NCBI RefSeq assembly: GCF_900100155.1
Contig: NZ_FMTP01000005.1
Span: 1 to 64,000 of the forward strand
Length of the DNA: 64,000 nt
From: Ancylobacter rudongensis
GTDB taxonomy: Bacteria > Pseudomonadota > Alphaproteobacteria > Rhizobiales > Xanthobacteraceae
Direction: 5' to 3'
Both the position numbers and the translations under genes were made by a program. Positions within the stretch are counted from its first letter, which is position 1. Every line of letters begins with the position of its first letter. The notes under the pieces were generated by a model that did not search any database, was not told the DNA's origin, and was given only the letters and a program-made list of their open reading frames with translations. Positions 17,826 to 25,976 of the stretch are shown piece by piece.

Positions 17826-17848
17826 TTAAGCGGGCGTCAACCTTAACC
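17826..17848 (+). promoter_or_regulatory. CtrA-like site cluster upstream of ftsW
   Basis: TTAA (17826-17829), seven bases, TCAA (17837-17840), then another TTAACC at 17843-17848. The first pair matches 7 of 8 fixed bases of the CtrA consensus TTAA-N7-TTAA. It lies in the 77-base gap between murD and ftsW. CtrA controls several division genes in Caulobacter; control here is inferred from the motif only. Confidence 0.4.
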
Positions 17849-17855
17849 GTCCGAT

Positions 17856-17880
17856 ACTCCGGGAACCTGTTTCCCGGAGT
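17856..17880 (+). promoter_or_regulatory. Leader hairpin that buries the ftsW ribosome binding site
   Basis: A perfect 10-bp stem, ACTCCGGGAA / TTCCCGGAGT, with loop CCTGT. The only Shine-Dalgarno-like sequence for ftsW, GGAG at 17876-17879, is in the right arm, 8 bases before ATG 17888. If the hairpin forms in the mRNA, translation of ftsW should be limited. A transcriptional role is less likely because no T tract follows. Confidence 0.6.
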
Positions 17881-17887
17881 GGCGTAC

Positions 17888-19060
17888 ATGATATCGCGTG
17901 CCGAAAGGACGGTCGTCGGCGAGTGGTGGTGGACCATAGACCGGCTGCTGCTCGGCGCTCTCGCCGCCTTGATGATCATTGGCATCGTGCTGGCGCTGGC
18001 GGCGAGCCCGCCGGTGGCGGCGCGCATCGGCATTCCCGACCCGTTCCACTTCGTGAACCGGCAGGTGATGTTCCTGGTGCCGGCGCTTATCATCCTGCTC
18101 GCCACCTCGTTCCTGTCGCCGCGCAACATCCGGCGCATCGCGCTGGTGCTGTTCCTGTTCTTCCTCGCCCTGGTCTGCGCCACGCTGGTGATCGGGCCGG
18201 AGGTGAAGGGGGCGCGGCGCTGGCTCAACATTGCCAGTGTCACCGTGCAGCCCTCTGAATTCCTCAAGCCCAGCTTCGTCATCATTGCCGCCTGGCTGTT
18301 CTCGGAGAGCGTGCGGCGGCCGGAAATGCCGGGCCAGTTCCTCGCCATCGGCCTGCTCGGCATGGTGGTGACGCCGCTGGTGATGCAGCCGGATTTCGGC
18401 CAGACCATGCTGGTGTCGCTGGTGTGGGGCGGCCTGTTCTTCCTGGCCGGGCTGCGCATTGTCTGGGTGGTGGGCCTCGCCGGAATCGGCGCGTCGGGCC
18501 TGTTCATCGCCTACAAGACGGTGCCGCATGTCACCCAGCGTATCGATCGCTTCATGAATCCGGATTCCGGCGACACCTACCAGATCGACCTGTCGATCAA
18601 CTCCTTCCTCAATGGCGGCTGGCTGGGGCAGGGGCCGGGGGAGGGCAGCTTCAAGAAGGTGCTGCCGGACGGCCACACCGACTTCATCTTCGCGGTGGCG
18701 GGCGAGGAGTTCGGCGCCGTGCTGTGCCTGATGATTGCCGGCCTGTTCGCCTTCATTGTGCTGCGCGCGCTCTCCCGGGCGCTGAACGACGAAGACCCGT
18801 TCGTGCGCTTCGCCACCGCCGGCCTCGCTATGCTGTTCGGGTTGCAGTCCTGCATTAACATGATGGTCAACCTGCACATGATGCCGGCTAAGGGCATGAC
18901 GCTGCCCTTCGTCTCCTATGGCGGCTCCTCGCTACTGTCGCTGGCCTATGGCATGGGCATGCTGCTCGCCCTGACACGCCGTCGCCCGCGCACCGCGACG
19001 CTGGCTGAGCTGGAACGGCTCGGCACACGGCTTGGCGCGCCGATGCCGCGCCCGGCGTGA
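17888..19060 (+). CDS. ftsW: Septal peptidoglycan polymerase FtsW (SEDS family)
   Basis: 390 residues, about ten membrane segments. SEDS family features are GARRWLNI (about 100-107), QPSEFLKP, the loop SGDTYQIDLSINSFLNGGWLG, and LPFVSYGGSS near the end. FtsW polymerises lipid II into septal glycan strands and works with FtsI (6986-8770). The longer upstream frame overlaps murD and is a shadow. The start is the ATG after the leader hairpin. It ends 8 bases before murG. Confidence 0.95.
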   Translation: MISRAERTVVGEWWWTIDRLLLGALAALMIIGIVLALAASPPVAARIGIPDPFHFVNRQVMFLVPALIILLATSFLSPRNIRRIALVLFLFFLALVCATLVIGPEVKGARRWLNIASVTVQPSEFLKPSFVIIAAWLFSESVRRPEMPGQFLAIGLLGMVVTPLVMQPDFGQTMLVSLVWGGLFFLAGLRIVWVVGLAGIGASGLFIAYKTVPHVTQRIDRFMNPDSGDTYQIDLSINSFLNGGWLGQGPGEGSFKKVLPDGHTDFIFAVAGEEFGAVLCLMIAGLFAFIVLRALSRALNDEDPFVRFATAGLAMLFGLQSCINMMVNLHMMPAKGMTLPFVSYGGSSLLSLAYGMGMLLALTRRRPRTATLAELERLGTRLGAPMPRPA

Positions 19061-19068
19061 GGATCGAC

Positions 19069-20181
19069 ATGACCTCCGCGCCCCGTCCGCTCGTCATGCT
19101 CGCCGCCGGCGGCACTGGCGGCCATCTCTTCCCGGCCGAGGCGCTGGCCGGCGTGCTGGCCGCGCGCAGCATCGACGTCGATCTCGTCACCGATTCGCGC
19201 GCCGCCCGCTATGCCGGGCATTTTCCGGCGCGCCGGCTGCATGTGCTGCCGGCGGAGACGGTGCGCGGGCGCTCACCCGTCGCGCTGGCGCGCACCGCGC
19301 TGACGCTGGGGCTCGGCTTCGTGAAAGGCTTCCGCCTGATGCGCTCCATGAAGCCGGCCATCGTCGTCGGCTTCGGCGGCTATCCCACCCTGCCACCGAT
19401 CCTCGCCGCCCATTATGCCGGCCTGCCGACGCTGATCCACGAGGCCAATGCGGTAATGGGGCGGGCGAACACGCTGCTCGCCGCCCGCGTCACCGCCATC
19501 GCCTCGGGCTATCCCGACATCTGCGCCGGCAGGCCCGCCCTCGCCGCCAAGGCGCACCACACCGGCAACCCCGTGCGCCCGGCGGTGATCGCCGCCGCTG
19601 CCATCCCCTTCGCGCCGCCGGAACCGGGCGGGCCGTTGCATCTGCTCGTGACCGGCGGCAGCCAGGGCGCGCGGGTGATGAGCGAGGTGGTGCCGGCGGG
19701 TGTCGCCTTGCTCGACCCAGCCCTGCGCGCGCGGCTGCGCCTCGTGCAGCAGGCGCGGCCGGAAGATGTCGATTCTGTGCGCGCCACCTATACCCGCCTC
19801 GGCGTCAGCGCGGAGGTCGCGCCGTTCTTTGCCGATTTACCGGCGCGCATCGCAGGGTCTCATCTCGTCATTTCCCGTTCGGGCGCGATGACGGTGGCGG
19901 AACTGGGCGTGATCGGCCGGCCCTCCATCCTCATCCCTCTGCCTGGGGCGCTGGACCAGGACCAGCTCGCCAACGCTACCGCACTGGCCAACGGTGGTGG
20001 GGCGGTGGTGATGCCGCAAAGCCACTTCACCCCCGAGAGCTTTGCCGCGGCGGTCGCCCGCCTCGCCAGCGAGCCCAGCCGGCTGGAGGCGATGGCCACC
20101 GCCGCCCGCGCCATGGGCCGCGCGGACGCGGCCGAGCGCCTCGCTGCGCTCGTGCTCGAAATCGGTAAGATCCATGTCTAG
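19069..20181 (+). CDS. murG: UDP-GlcNAc:undecaprenyl-PP-MurNAc-pentapeptide transferase MurG
   Basis: 370 residues. The glycine-rich N-terminal loop AAGGTGGHLFPAEALA, the second loop GGSQGARVMSE and ISRSGAMTVAE are MurG hallmarks. It adds GlcNAc to lipid I on the inner membrane face to give lipid II. I chose ATG 19069 because GAGG lies 6 bases upstream. A GTG at 19057 overlapping the ftsW stop would add four residues but has no ribosome site. Confidence 0.95.
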   Translation: MTSAPRPLVMLAAGGTGGHLFPAEALAGVLAARSIDVDLVTDSRAARYAGHFPARRLHVLPAETVRGRSPVALARTALTLGLGFVKGFRLMRSMKPAIVVGFGGYPTLPPILAAHYAGLPTLIHEANAVMGRANTLLAARVTAIASGYPDICAGRPALAAKAHHTGNPVRPAVIAAAAIPFAPPEPGGPLHLLVTGGSQGARVMSEVVPAGVALLDPALRARLRLVQQARPEDVDSVRATYTRLGVSAEVAPFFADLPARIAGSHLVISRSGAMTVAELGVIGRPSILIPLPGALDQDQLANATALANGGGAVVMPQSHFTPESFAAAVARLASEPSRLEAMATAARAMGRADAAERLAALVLEIGKIHV

Positions 20182-20307
20182 AACCGCGCGCGGCGCCAGC
20201 GCCCAAGTTTCCCCGACCAAAGGCCCGGTGACGGGGGCGGCGCGCTCGTCTATTCCTGCGCGCCGGCTAAGCACGCCCGCCGCGCGCGCGGGCGGAAGGA
20301 AGATCGT

Positions 20308-21717
20308 ATGAAGCTCCCGCTCTCTCTCGGCCCCATCCATTTTGTCGGCATTGGCGGCATCGGCATGAGCGGCATCGCCGAAGTGCTGCACAATCTCGGC
20401 TACACGGTGCAGGGCTCCGACGTCGCCGAGAGCGCTAATGTGAAGCGCCTCGCCGAAAAGGGCATCAAGGTGCTGATCGGCCATGCGGCCGCGAACATCG
20501 ACGGCGCCGAGGTGCTGGTGGTGTCCACCGCGATCCGCCGCGACAATCCTGAGCTCGTCGCCGCCCGCGCCAAGCGCCTGCCGGTGGTGCGCCGGGCGGA
20601 GATGTTGGCCGAGCTGATGCGGCTGAAGAGCTGCGTCGCCATCGCCGGCACCCATGGCAAGACCACCACGACCTCGCTGGTCGCCACCCTGCTCGACGCC
20701 GGCGGCTTCGACCCGACCGTGATCAACGGCGGCATCATCAACGCCTATGGCACCAATGCGCGCCTGGGCGATGGCGAATGGATGGTGGTGGAGGCGGACG
20801 AGAGCGACGGCACCTTCCTCAAGCTGCCGGTCGAGGTGGCCATCGTCACCAATATCGACCCCGAGCATCTCGACCACTTCAAGACCTTCGAGGCGGTGCA
20901 GGCGGCGTTCCGCAGCTTCATCGACAACCTGCCCTTCTATGGCTTCGCCGTCATGTGCACCGATCATCCGGTGGTGCAGGACCTCGTCGGCCATGTCGAG
21001 GACCGGCGGGTCATCACCTATGGCGAGAACCCGCAGGCGGATGTGCGGATCGTCGATGTCGACCTGCGCGGCGGGCTGTGCCGCTTCGGTGTGCTGTTCC
21101 GCGACCGTACAGGAGCGGTGGTGCACGAATTGCGCGACCTCGTCCTGCCGATGCCGGGCAAGCACAATGCGCTGAACGCCACCGCCGCCATCGCGGTTGC
21201 TCATGAGCTGGGCGCCAGCGATGAGCAGATTCGCAGCGCTTTGGCCGGTTTCGGCGGGGTGAAGCGGCGCTTCACCCGCACCGGCGAGGTGGATGGCGTC
21301 ACCATATTCGACGATTACGGCCACCACCCGGTGGAGATTTCCGCCGTGCTGCGCGCCGCCCGCGCTTCCACCGAGGGACAGGTGATCGCCGTCGTGCAGC
21401 CGCATCGCTATACGCGGCTGCAGTCGCTGTTCGACCAGTTCGCCACCTGCTTCAACGACGCCGACCATGTGATCGTCGCCGATGTCTACGCCGCGGGCGA
21501 GCCGCCGATCCCCGGCATTGACCGCGACCATCTGGTCGAGGCGCTGCGCGCGCGCGGCCACCGCTCGGTGGCGGCGCTGAAGGGGCCGGAGGCGCTGGCC
21601 GGGCTGGTCAAGGGGCTGATGAAGCCGGGCGACTATGTCGTGTGCCTTGGCGCCGGCAACATCACCCAATGGGCTTATGCGCTGCCCGAGCAGCTCGGCG
21701 GGGAGCCGGCGGCGTGA
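20308..21717 (+). CDS. murC: UDP-N-acetylmuramate:L-alanine ligase MurC
   Basis: 469 residues. [16 protein letters not shown] at the N-terminus and the ATP loop [11 protein letters not shown] at about 115-125 identify Mur[13 protein letters not shown] and [10 protein letters not shown] are also conserved. It attaches the first amino acid, L-Ala, to UDP-MurNAc made by MurB. The 126-base gap after murG holds no gene I can support. A strong ribosome site (GGAAGGA) precedes the start. The stop overlaps the murB start. Confidence 0.96.
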   Translation: MKLPLSLGPIHFVGIGGIGMSGIAEVLHNLGYTVQGSDVAESANVKRLAEKGIKVLIGHAAANIDGAEVLVVSTAIRRDNPELVAARAKRLPVVRRAEMLAELMRLKSCVAIAGTHGKTTTTSLVATLLDAGGFDPTVINGGIINAYGTNARLGDGEWMVVEADESDGTFLKLPVEVAIVTNIDPEHLDHFKTFEAVQAAFRSFIDNLPFYGFAVMCTDHPVVQDLVGHVEDRRVITYGENPQADVRIVDVDLRGGLCRFGVLFRDRTGAVVHELRDLVLPMPGKHNALNATAAIAVAHELGASDEQIRSALAGFGGVKRRFTRTGEVDGVTIFDDYGHHPVEISAVLRAARASTEGQVIAVVQPHRYTRLQSLFDQFATCFNDADHVIVADVYAAGEPPIPGIDRDHLVEALRARGHRSVAALKGPEALAGLVKGLMKPGDYVVCLGAGNITQWAYALPEQLGGEPAA

Positions 21718-22634
21718 CCTTTCCCGACCTTACGTCCGAGATCGCCGCCCGTCTGCCGGATCTGCGCGGGCGGCTGATCGCCAACCAGTCCCTGGCCGAA
21801 CTGACCTGGTTCCGCGTCGGCGGCCCGGCGCAGCTGCTGTTCACCCCCGCCGACGAGGACGACCTCGCCAGCTTCCTCGCCGGCCTGCCGGCCGAGATCC
21901 CGGTGACGGTGATCGGCCTCGGCTCCAACCTCATCGTGCGCGACGGCGGCTTGCCGGGCGTGGTGGTGCGGCTGGGGCGCGGCTTCGGCGAGATCGCGAT
22001 CGAGGAAGAGCACCGGCTGCGCGTCGGCGCGGCGGTGCCGGACGTGAAGCTGGCCCGCGCGGCGGCGGAAGCGGGGATTGACGGGCTGGCCTTCTATCGC
22101 GGCATTCCCGGCGGGATTGGCGGGGCGTTGCGGATGAATGCCGGGGCGCATGGCGGGGAGACGAAGGACGCGCTGATCGAGGCGCGCGGCGTCGATCGTG
22201 CGGGCACGATTCGCTGCTTTGCCAACGCCGATTTCGGCTTCAGCTATCGGCATTCGCAGGCGCCCGCCGACATGATCTTTACCAGCGCGCTGTTTCAGGG
22301 GCGGCCGGGCGAGAGCGCAGCGATCCTCGCCGAGATGGACCGAATCACCGCGGCGCGGGAGGCCAGCCAGCCGATTCGCGAGAAGACCGGCGGCTCCACC
22401 TTCAAGAACCCGCCGGGCCAGAAAGCTTGGCAGCTGATCGACGCGGCCGGCTGCCGGGGTCTGACCCGTGGCGGCGCGCAGATGTCGACGCTGCACTGCA
22501 ATTTCCTGATCAACACCGGCGGCGCCACCGCCGCCGACATCGAGGGGCTCGGCGAAGAGGTTCGCCGGCGCGTGAAGGACCAGTCCGGCGTCGAGCTGGA
22601 ATGGGAGATCAAGCGTATCGGCCTTCCCGCCTGA
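21714..22634 (+). CDS. murB: UDP-N-acetylenolpyruvoylglucosamine reductase MurB
   Basis: 306 residues. The FAD-binding sequences [11 protein letters not shown] and [15 protein letters not shown], the catalytic region YRHSQAP and [17 protein letters not shown] are all MurB features. It reduces enolpyruvyl-UDP-GlcNAc to UDP-MurNAc with NADPH. The start is a GTG at 21714 that overlaps the murC stop (GTGA), implying coupled translation. Homology begins at this point, and the upstream frame is a murC shadow. Confidence 0.94.
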   Translation: MTFPDLTSEIAARLPDLRGRLIANQSLAELTWFRVGGPAQLLFTPADEDDLASFLAGLPAEIPVTVIGLGSNLIVRDGGLPGVVVRLGRGFGEIAIEEEHRLRVGAAVPDVKLARAAAEAGIDGLAFYRGIPGGIGGALRMNAGAHGGETKDALIEARGVDRAGTIRCFANADFGFSYRHSQAPADMIFTSALFQGRPGESAAILAEMDRITAAREASQPIREKTGGSTFKNPPGQKAWQLIDAAGCRGLTRGGAQMSTLHCNFLINTGGATAADIEGLGEEVRRRVKDQSGVELEWEIKRIGLPA

Positions 22635-22669
22635 GCGATGCGGCCTCATCGGCCGCCGAGGAGAAGACG

Positions 22670-23590
22670 ATGGGCAAGCATGTCGCCGTCCTGATGGGCG
22701 GCTGGTCGCCGGAGCGGCAGGTGTCGCTGTGGTCGGGCGAAGCGTGCGCGAAGGCGGCGGAAAGCGTCGGCTACCGCGTCACCCGTGTCGATGTGGGGCG
22801 CGACATCGCGCAGGTGCTGAGCGCGCTCAAGCCCGACGTGGCGCTGAACGTGCTGCATGGCCGGCCGGGCGAGGACGGCACGATCCAGGGCATTCTGGAG
22901 GTCCTGCGCATTCCCTACACCCATTCCGGCGTGCTGGCCTCGGCGCTGGCCATGGACAAGACGCAGGCCAAGATCATCCTCGCCGCCCATGGCATCCCCG
23001 TGCCCGAGGGGCGCATGGTGTCGCGTGCCGAGGCCGCGCGCGAACATGTGCTGCCGCGCCCCTATGTGCTCAAGCCGAATACCGGGGGCTCCTCGGTCGG
23101 GGTGTTCATCGTCCGCGAGGACCAGGAGCACCCGCCACAGGAGCTGAATCGCGTCGACTGGGGATTCGGCGAGGACGTTCTCGCGGAGCGCTATATCCCC
23201 GGCCTGGAGCTGACCTGCGCCGTAATGGGCGATCACGCGCTCGGAGTCATCGAAATCCAGTCGGACCTAAAGTTCTACGATTACGAGGCAAAATACGCTC
23301 CGGGCGGATCCCGCCACATTCTGCCGGCCCAAATTTTACCGAATATTTACCAAAAGGCGCGGATGTTAGCGGTCAGGGCGCATCGCGCGCTCGGCTGTCG
23401 GGGCATCAGCAGGACGGACTTCCGCTACGACGACCAGGCCGGGGATGAATCCGGTCTTGTCTGTCTGGAGGTCAATACGCAGCCCGGAATGACCGAGACG
23501 TCGCTTGTGCCCGAATTGGCAGCCCATGAGGGCCATTCGTTCGGTGAGCTAGTACGATGGATGGTGGAGGACGCTTCGCTCGATCGCTGA
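22670..23590 (+). CDS. ddl: D-alanine:D-alanine ligase
   Basis: 306 residues with the ATP-grasp plan. HGRPGEDGTIQGILE and SGVLASALAMDK are in the N-terminal half. KPNTGGSSVGVF is in the middle, and EVNTQPGMTETSLVPE carries the metal-binding end. It supplies D-Ala-D-Ala to MurF. The ATG is preceded by GAGGAGAA. Codons 212-236 are strikingly AT-rich for this genome (for example ATT TTA CCG AAT ATT TAC CAA AAG), while the protein sequence is ordinary. This suggests a DNA-level element inside the gene. The end overlaps ftsQ by 34 bases. Confidence 0.95.
   Translation: MGKHVAVLMGGWSPERQVSLWSGEACAKAAESVGYRVTRVDVGRDIAQVLSALKPDVALNVLHGRPGEDGTIQGILEVLRIPYTHSGVLASALAMDKTQAKIILAAHGIPVPEGRMVSRAEAAREHVLPRPYVLKPNTGGSSVGVFIVREDQEHPPQELNRVDWGFGEDVLAERYIPGLELTCAVMGDHALGVIEIQSDLKFYDYEAKYAPGGSRHILPAQILPNIYQKARMLAVRAHRALGCRGISRTDFRYDDQAGDESGLVCLEVNTQPGMTETSLVPELAAHEGHSFGELVRWMVEDASLDR
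23326..23370 (+). promoter_or_regulatory. AT-rich patch in ddl with TTAC-N7-TTAC element, possible ftsQ promoter region
   Basis: TTAC at 23336-23339 and 23347-23350 are separated by exactly seven bases, the spacing of CtrA half-sites (TTAA-N7-TTAA), in a stretch using rare Leu codons (TTA twice). It lies about 207 bases upstream of the ftsQ start. In E. coli, ftsQ promoters also lie within ddlB. Function here is inferred. Confidence 0.35.
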
Positions 23591-24570
23591 CCCCGCGGCA
23601 GACGCCGGCGGGCAAGCGGACCGGCGCGGCCACCGGCGATTCGACCCGAGGCGTGCGGGCCCGCATGCCGGCGCGCCCTGTGCCGGTGTCCGAGCGCACC
23701 CGTCTTCTCGACCGTACCATCATCGGCGGCCGGCGCCTGCTTGTCGGGCTGTGCACCTCGCGCGCCGTCTTTACCGGCGCCGGGGCCTGGCTCACGGCAG
23801 CGCTGTTCGTCGCCACCGGCCTCTACGGCATGGAGCGCGGCGGCCACATGCCGGCGGCGATCGAGACCGCCCGCGACATGGGCGATGCCGCCGCCAACCT
23901 CGCCGGGCTGCGAATCGCCAACATCAACCTTTCCGGCCAGAATCACGTCACCCCCGGCGACATTCTCGCCACGGCCGGGGTGAAGCCGACTTCCTCGCTG
24001 CTGTTCCTCGATGCCGAGGGCGCGCGCATGCGCTTGGAAGAGCTGGCCTGGATCAAGCGCGCCACGGTGCAGAAGCTCTATCCCGACCGCCTCGATATTC
24101 AGATCGTCGAGCGCGAGGGCTTTGCGCTCTGGCAGAAGGACGGCAAGATTAACGTCATCGCCCGCGACGGCACGGTGATCGCGCCCTATTCCGACGATCC
24201 GCGCTATATCCGCCTTCCCATCGTGGTCGGCGACGGGGCCGAAACCAGTGTTGTCGAGATCGTCGAGGCGCTGAGCCTGGTGCCTGGCGTGCGCGACCAG
24301 GTCGCGGCCGCCATCCGGGTCGCTGACCGCCGCTGGACGCTGAAGATGCGCAACGGCGTCGATGTGCGCCTGCCCGAGCAGGGGCTGAACGACGCGCTCG
24401 AGCAGCTCGCGTTGCTGGACCAGCAGAAGTCGTTGCTCTCCCGTGACATCACCATTGTTGACCTGCGTCTTCCCGACCGGGTCTCGGTCCGTCTTTCCGA
24501 TGCGGCCTATGCCGCCCGCGAGGCCGAGCTGAAAGCCAAGGCCAAGGCCAAGAAGGGCAGCAGCTCATGA
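23557..24570 (+). CDS. ftsQ: Cell division protein FtsQ
   Basis: 337 residues. A cytoplasmic N-terminus of about 70 residues rich in Arg/Pro is followed by a membrane segment (about 75-92), a POTRA domain (about 125-190, starting IANINLSGQNHVTPGDIL) and a beta domain. The tail is Lys/Ala-rich (ELKAKAKAKKG). FtsQ links FtsL/FtsB to the divisome and restrains FtsWI until activation. The start overlaps the end of ddl, and the stop overlaps the ftsA start (ATGA). Confidence 0.93.
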   Translation: MDGGGRFARSLTPRQTPAGKRTGAATGDSTRGVRARMPARPVPVSERTRLLDRTIIGGRRLLVGLCTSRAVFTGAGAWLTAALFVATGLYGMERGGHMPAAIETARDMGDAAANLAGLRIANINLSGQNHVTPGDILATAGVKPTSSLLFLDAEGARMRLEELAWIKRATVQKLYPDRLDIQIVEREGFALWQKDGKINVIARDGTVIAPYSDDPRYIRLPIVVGDGAETSVVEIVEALSLVPGVRDQVAAAIRVADRRWTLKMRNGVDVRLPEQGLNDALEQLALLDQQKSLLSRDITIVDLRLPDRVSVRLSDAAYAAREAELKAKAKAKKGSSS

Positions 24571-25889
24571 GACAGCGCGCTCCTTTCGAGATCGCCCCGA
24601 AGATGCGGCCGCTGGCGCCGCGCCGCACCGGCGTGGTCGGCGTGCTGGAGGTCGGCACCTCCAAGATCGTGTGCATGATCGCCCGGCTGAAGCCGCGCGA
24701 GGCGACGTCCAGCCTGCGCCGGCGCACCCATTCGGTGGATGTGCTCGGCATCGGCCACACCAGCGCCCACGGCATCAAGGGCGGCACCGTCATCGACATG
24801 GAGCGCGCCGAGCACGCGATTCGCCGCGCGGTGGACGCCGCCGAGCGCATGGCCGGGGCGCAGATCGCCTCCGTCATCGTCTCGTTGGCGGGCGGCCGGC
24901 TCGCCTCCGAGCATTTCAACGCTGAGGTCGACCTTCCGGAACCCGCCGTGGCCGAGGGCGACATTCGCCGGGTGCTCGACGCCGCCTCCACCTTCGCCGT
25001 CGGCGAGGGGCGCACCATCCTGCACGCTCTGCCTGTGGGCTACGCGCTCGACGGTGCCGGCGGCATCGGCGAGCCGCGCGGCATGCTCGGGCGCCGGCTC
25101 GGCGTCGACCTTCACGTCGTCACCGCCGAGGCGGCCGCCGTGCGCAACCTGCTTTTGTGCATCGAGCGCTGCCATCTCGGCGTCGAGGCCATGGTAGCGG
25201 CACCCTATGCGGCGGCGCTGTCCACGCTGGCCGACGACGAATCGGAACTTGGCGTGACGCTGATCGATTTCGGCGCCGGCACCACGACCGTGGCGGTGGT
25301 CGAGAACGGCCATTGCGTCCATGTCGACGGCATCGCCATCGGCGGCCAGCACGTGACCAATGACGTGGCGCGCGGGCTCTCCACCCGCCTTGCCGATGCC
25401 GAGCGGCTGAAGAGCCTGCATGGCGGGGTGATGGCGATGGGCGCCGACGAGCGTGAAATGCTGACCGTGCCGAGCATTTCCGACGACCACGACCTGCCGC
25501 GGGCGATCCCCAAGGCGCGGCTGGTGCGGATCGTTCGCCCGCGTGTCGAGGAAATCGTCGAGCTGGTGCGCGACCGCCTGCACGCCTCCGGGCATGCGGC
25601 CGGCGCGGGGCGGCGCATCGTTCTGACCGGCGGGGCCGCGCAACTCACTGGCCTTGCCGAGCTAGTCGGTAACATACTGGGACCACAGGTGCGAATCGGT
25701 CGCCCGCTCGGTATTTCGAAGCTGCCCGAGGCGACGCGCGGCGCGCCCTTCGCTGTCGCCACCGGGCTTCTGGTCTATCCGCAGGTCGCGGGACTCGAGC
25801 ATTTCGAGGCTCGCCGCCGCCGCCTCTCGGAGGGCGACGGCTCCGGTTATTTTTCGCGCGTCGGCCACTGGCTGAGGGAGGCCTTCTGA
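24567..25889 (+). CDS. ftsA: Cell division protein FtsA
   Basis: 440 residues, actin/Hsp70 fold. GVLEVGTSKIVCMIARLKP forms the phosphate-1 loop. LIDFGAGTTTVAVVENG at about 233-249 is the phosphate-2 loop. LTGGAAQLTGLAE near 353-365 is the adenosine motif. A C-terminal amphipathic helix is likely in GHWLREAF. FtsA tethers FtsZ to the membrane and recruits later proteins. Its start overlaps the ftsQ stop. Near 25661-25690 the codons include rarer ones (CTA, ATA, GGA), perhaps reflecting an ftsZ promoter. Confidence 0.95.
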   Translation: MRQRAPFEIAPKMRPLAPRRTGVVGVLEVGTSKIVCMIARLKPREATSSLRRRTHSVDVLGIGHTSAHGIKGGTVIDMERAEHAIRRAVDAAERMAGAQIASVIVSLAGGRLASEHFNAEVDLPEPAVAEGDIRRVLDAASTFAVGEGRTILHALPVGYALDGAGGIGEPRGMLGRRLGVDLHVVTAEAAAVRNLLLCIERCHLGVEAMVAAPYAAALSTLADDESELGVTLIDFGAGTTTVAVVENGHCVHVDGIAIGGQHVTNDVARGLSTRLADAERLKSLHGGVMAMGADEREMLTVPSISDDHDLPRAIPKARLVRIVRPRVEEIVELVRDRLHASGHAAGAGRRIVLTGGAAQLTGLAELVGNILGPQVRIGRPLGISKLPEATRGAPFAVATGLLVYPQVAGLEHFEARRRRLSEGDGSGYFSRVGHWLREAF

Positions 25890-25976
25890 CGTGCTCCATC
25901 TAATCCGCGCCGGCGGAACCGGCACCACAGGGATCATGACGGGCCGCGCGCCCGCCGGCGTTAGGGGACACTAAAA

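Noticed and set aside
20174..20311. Short open frame overlapping the end of murG and the murC start
   Set aside because: No ribosome site, no recognisable family, and composition like a random GC-rich frame. The gap more likely serves as the murC leader.
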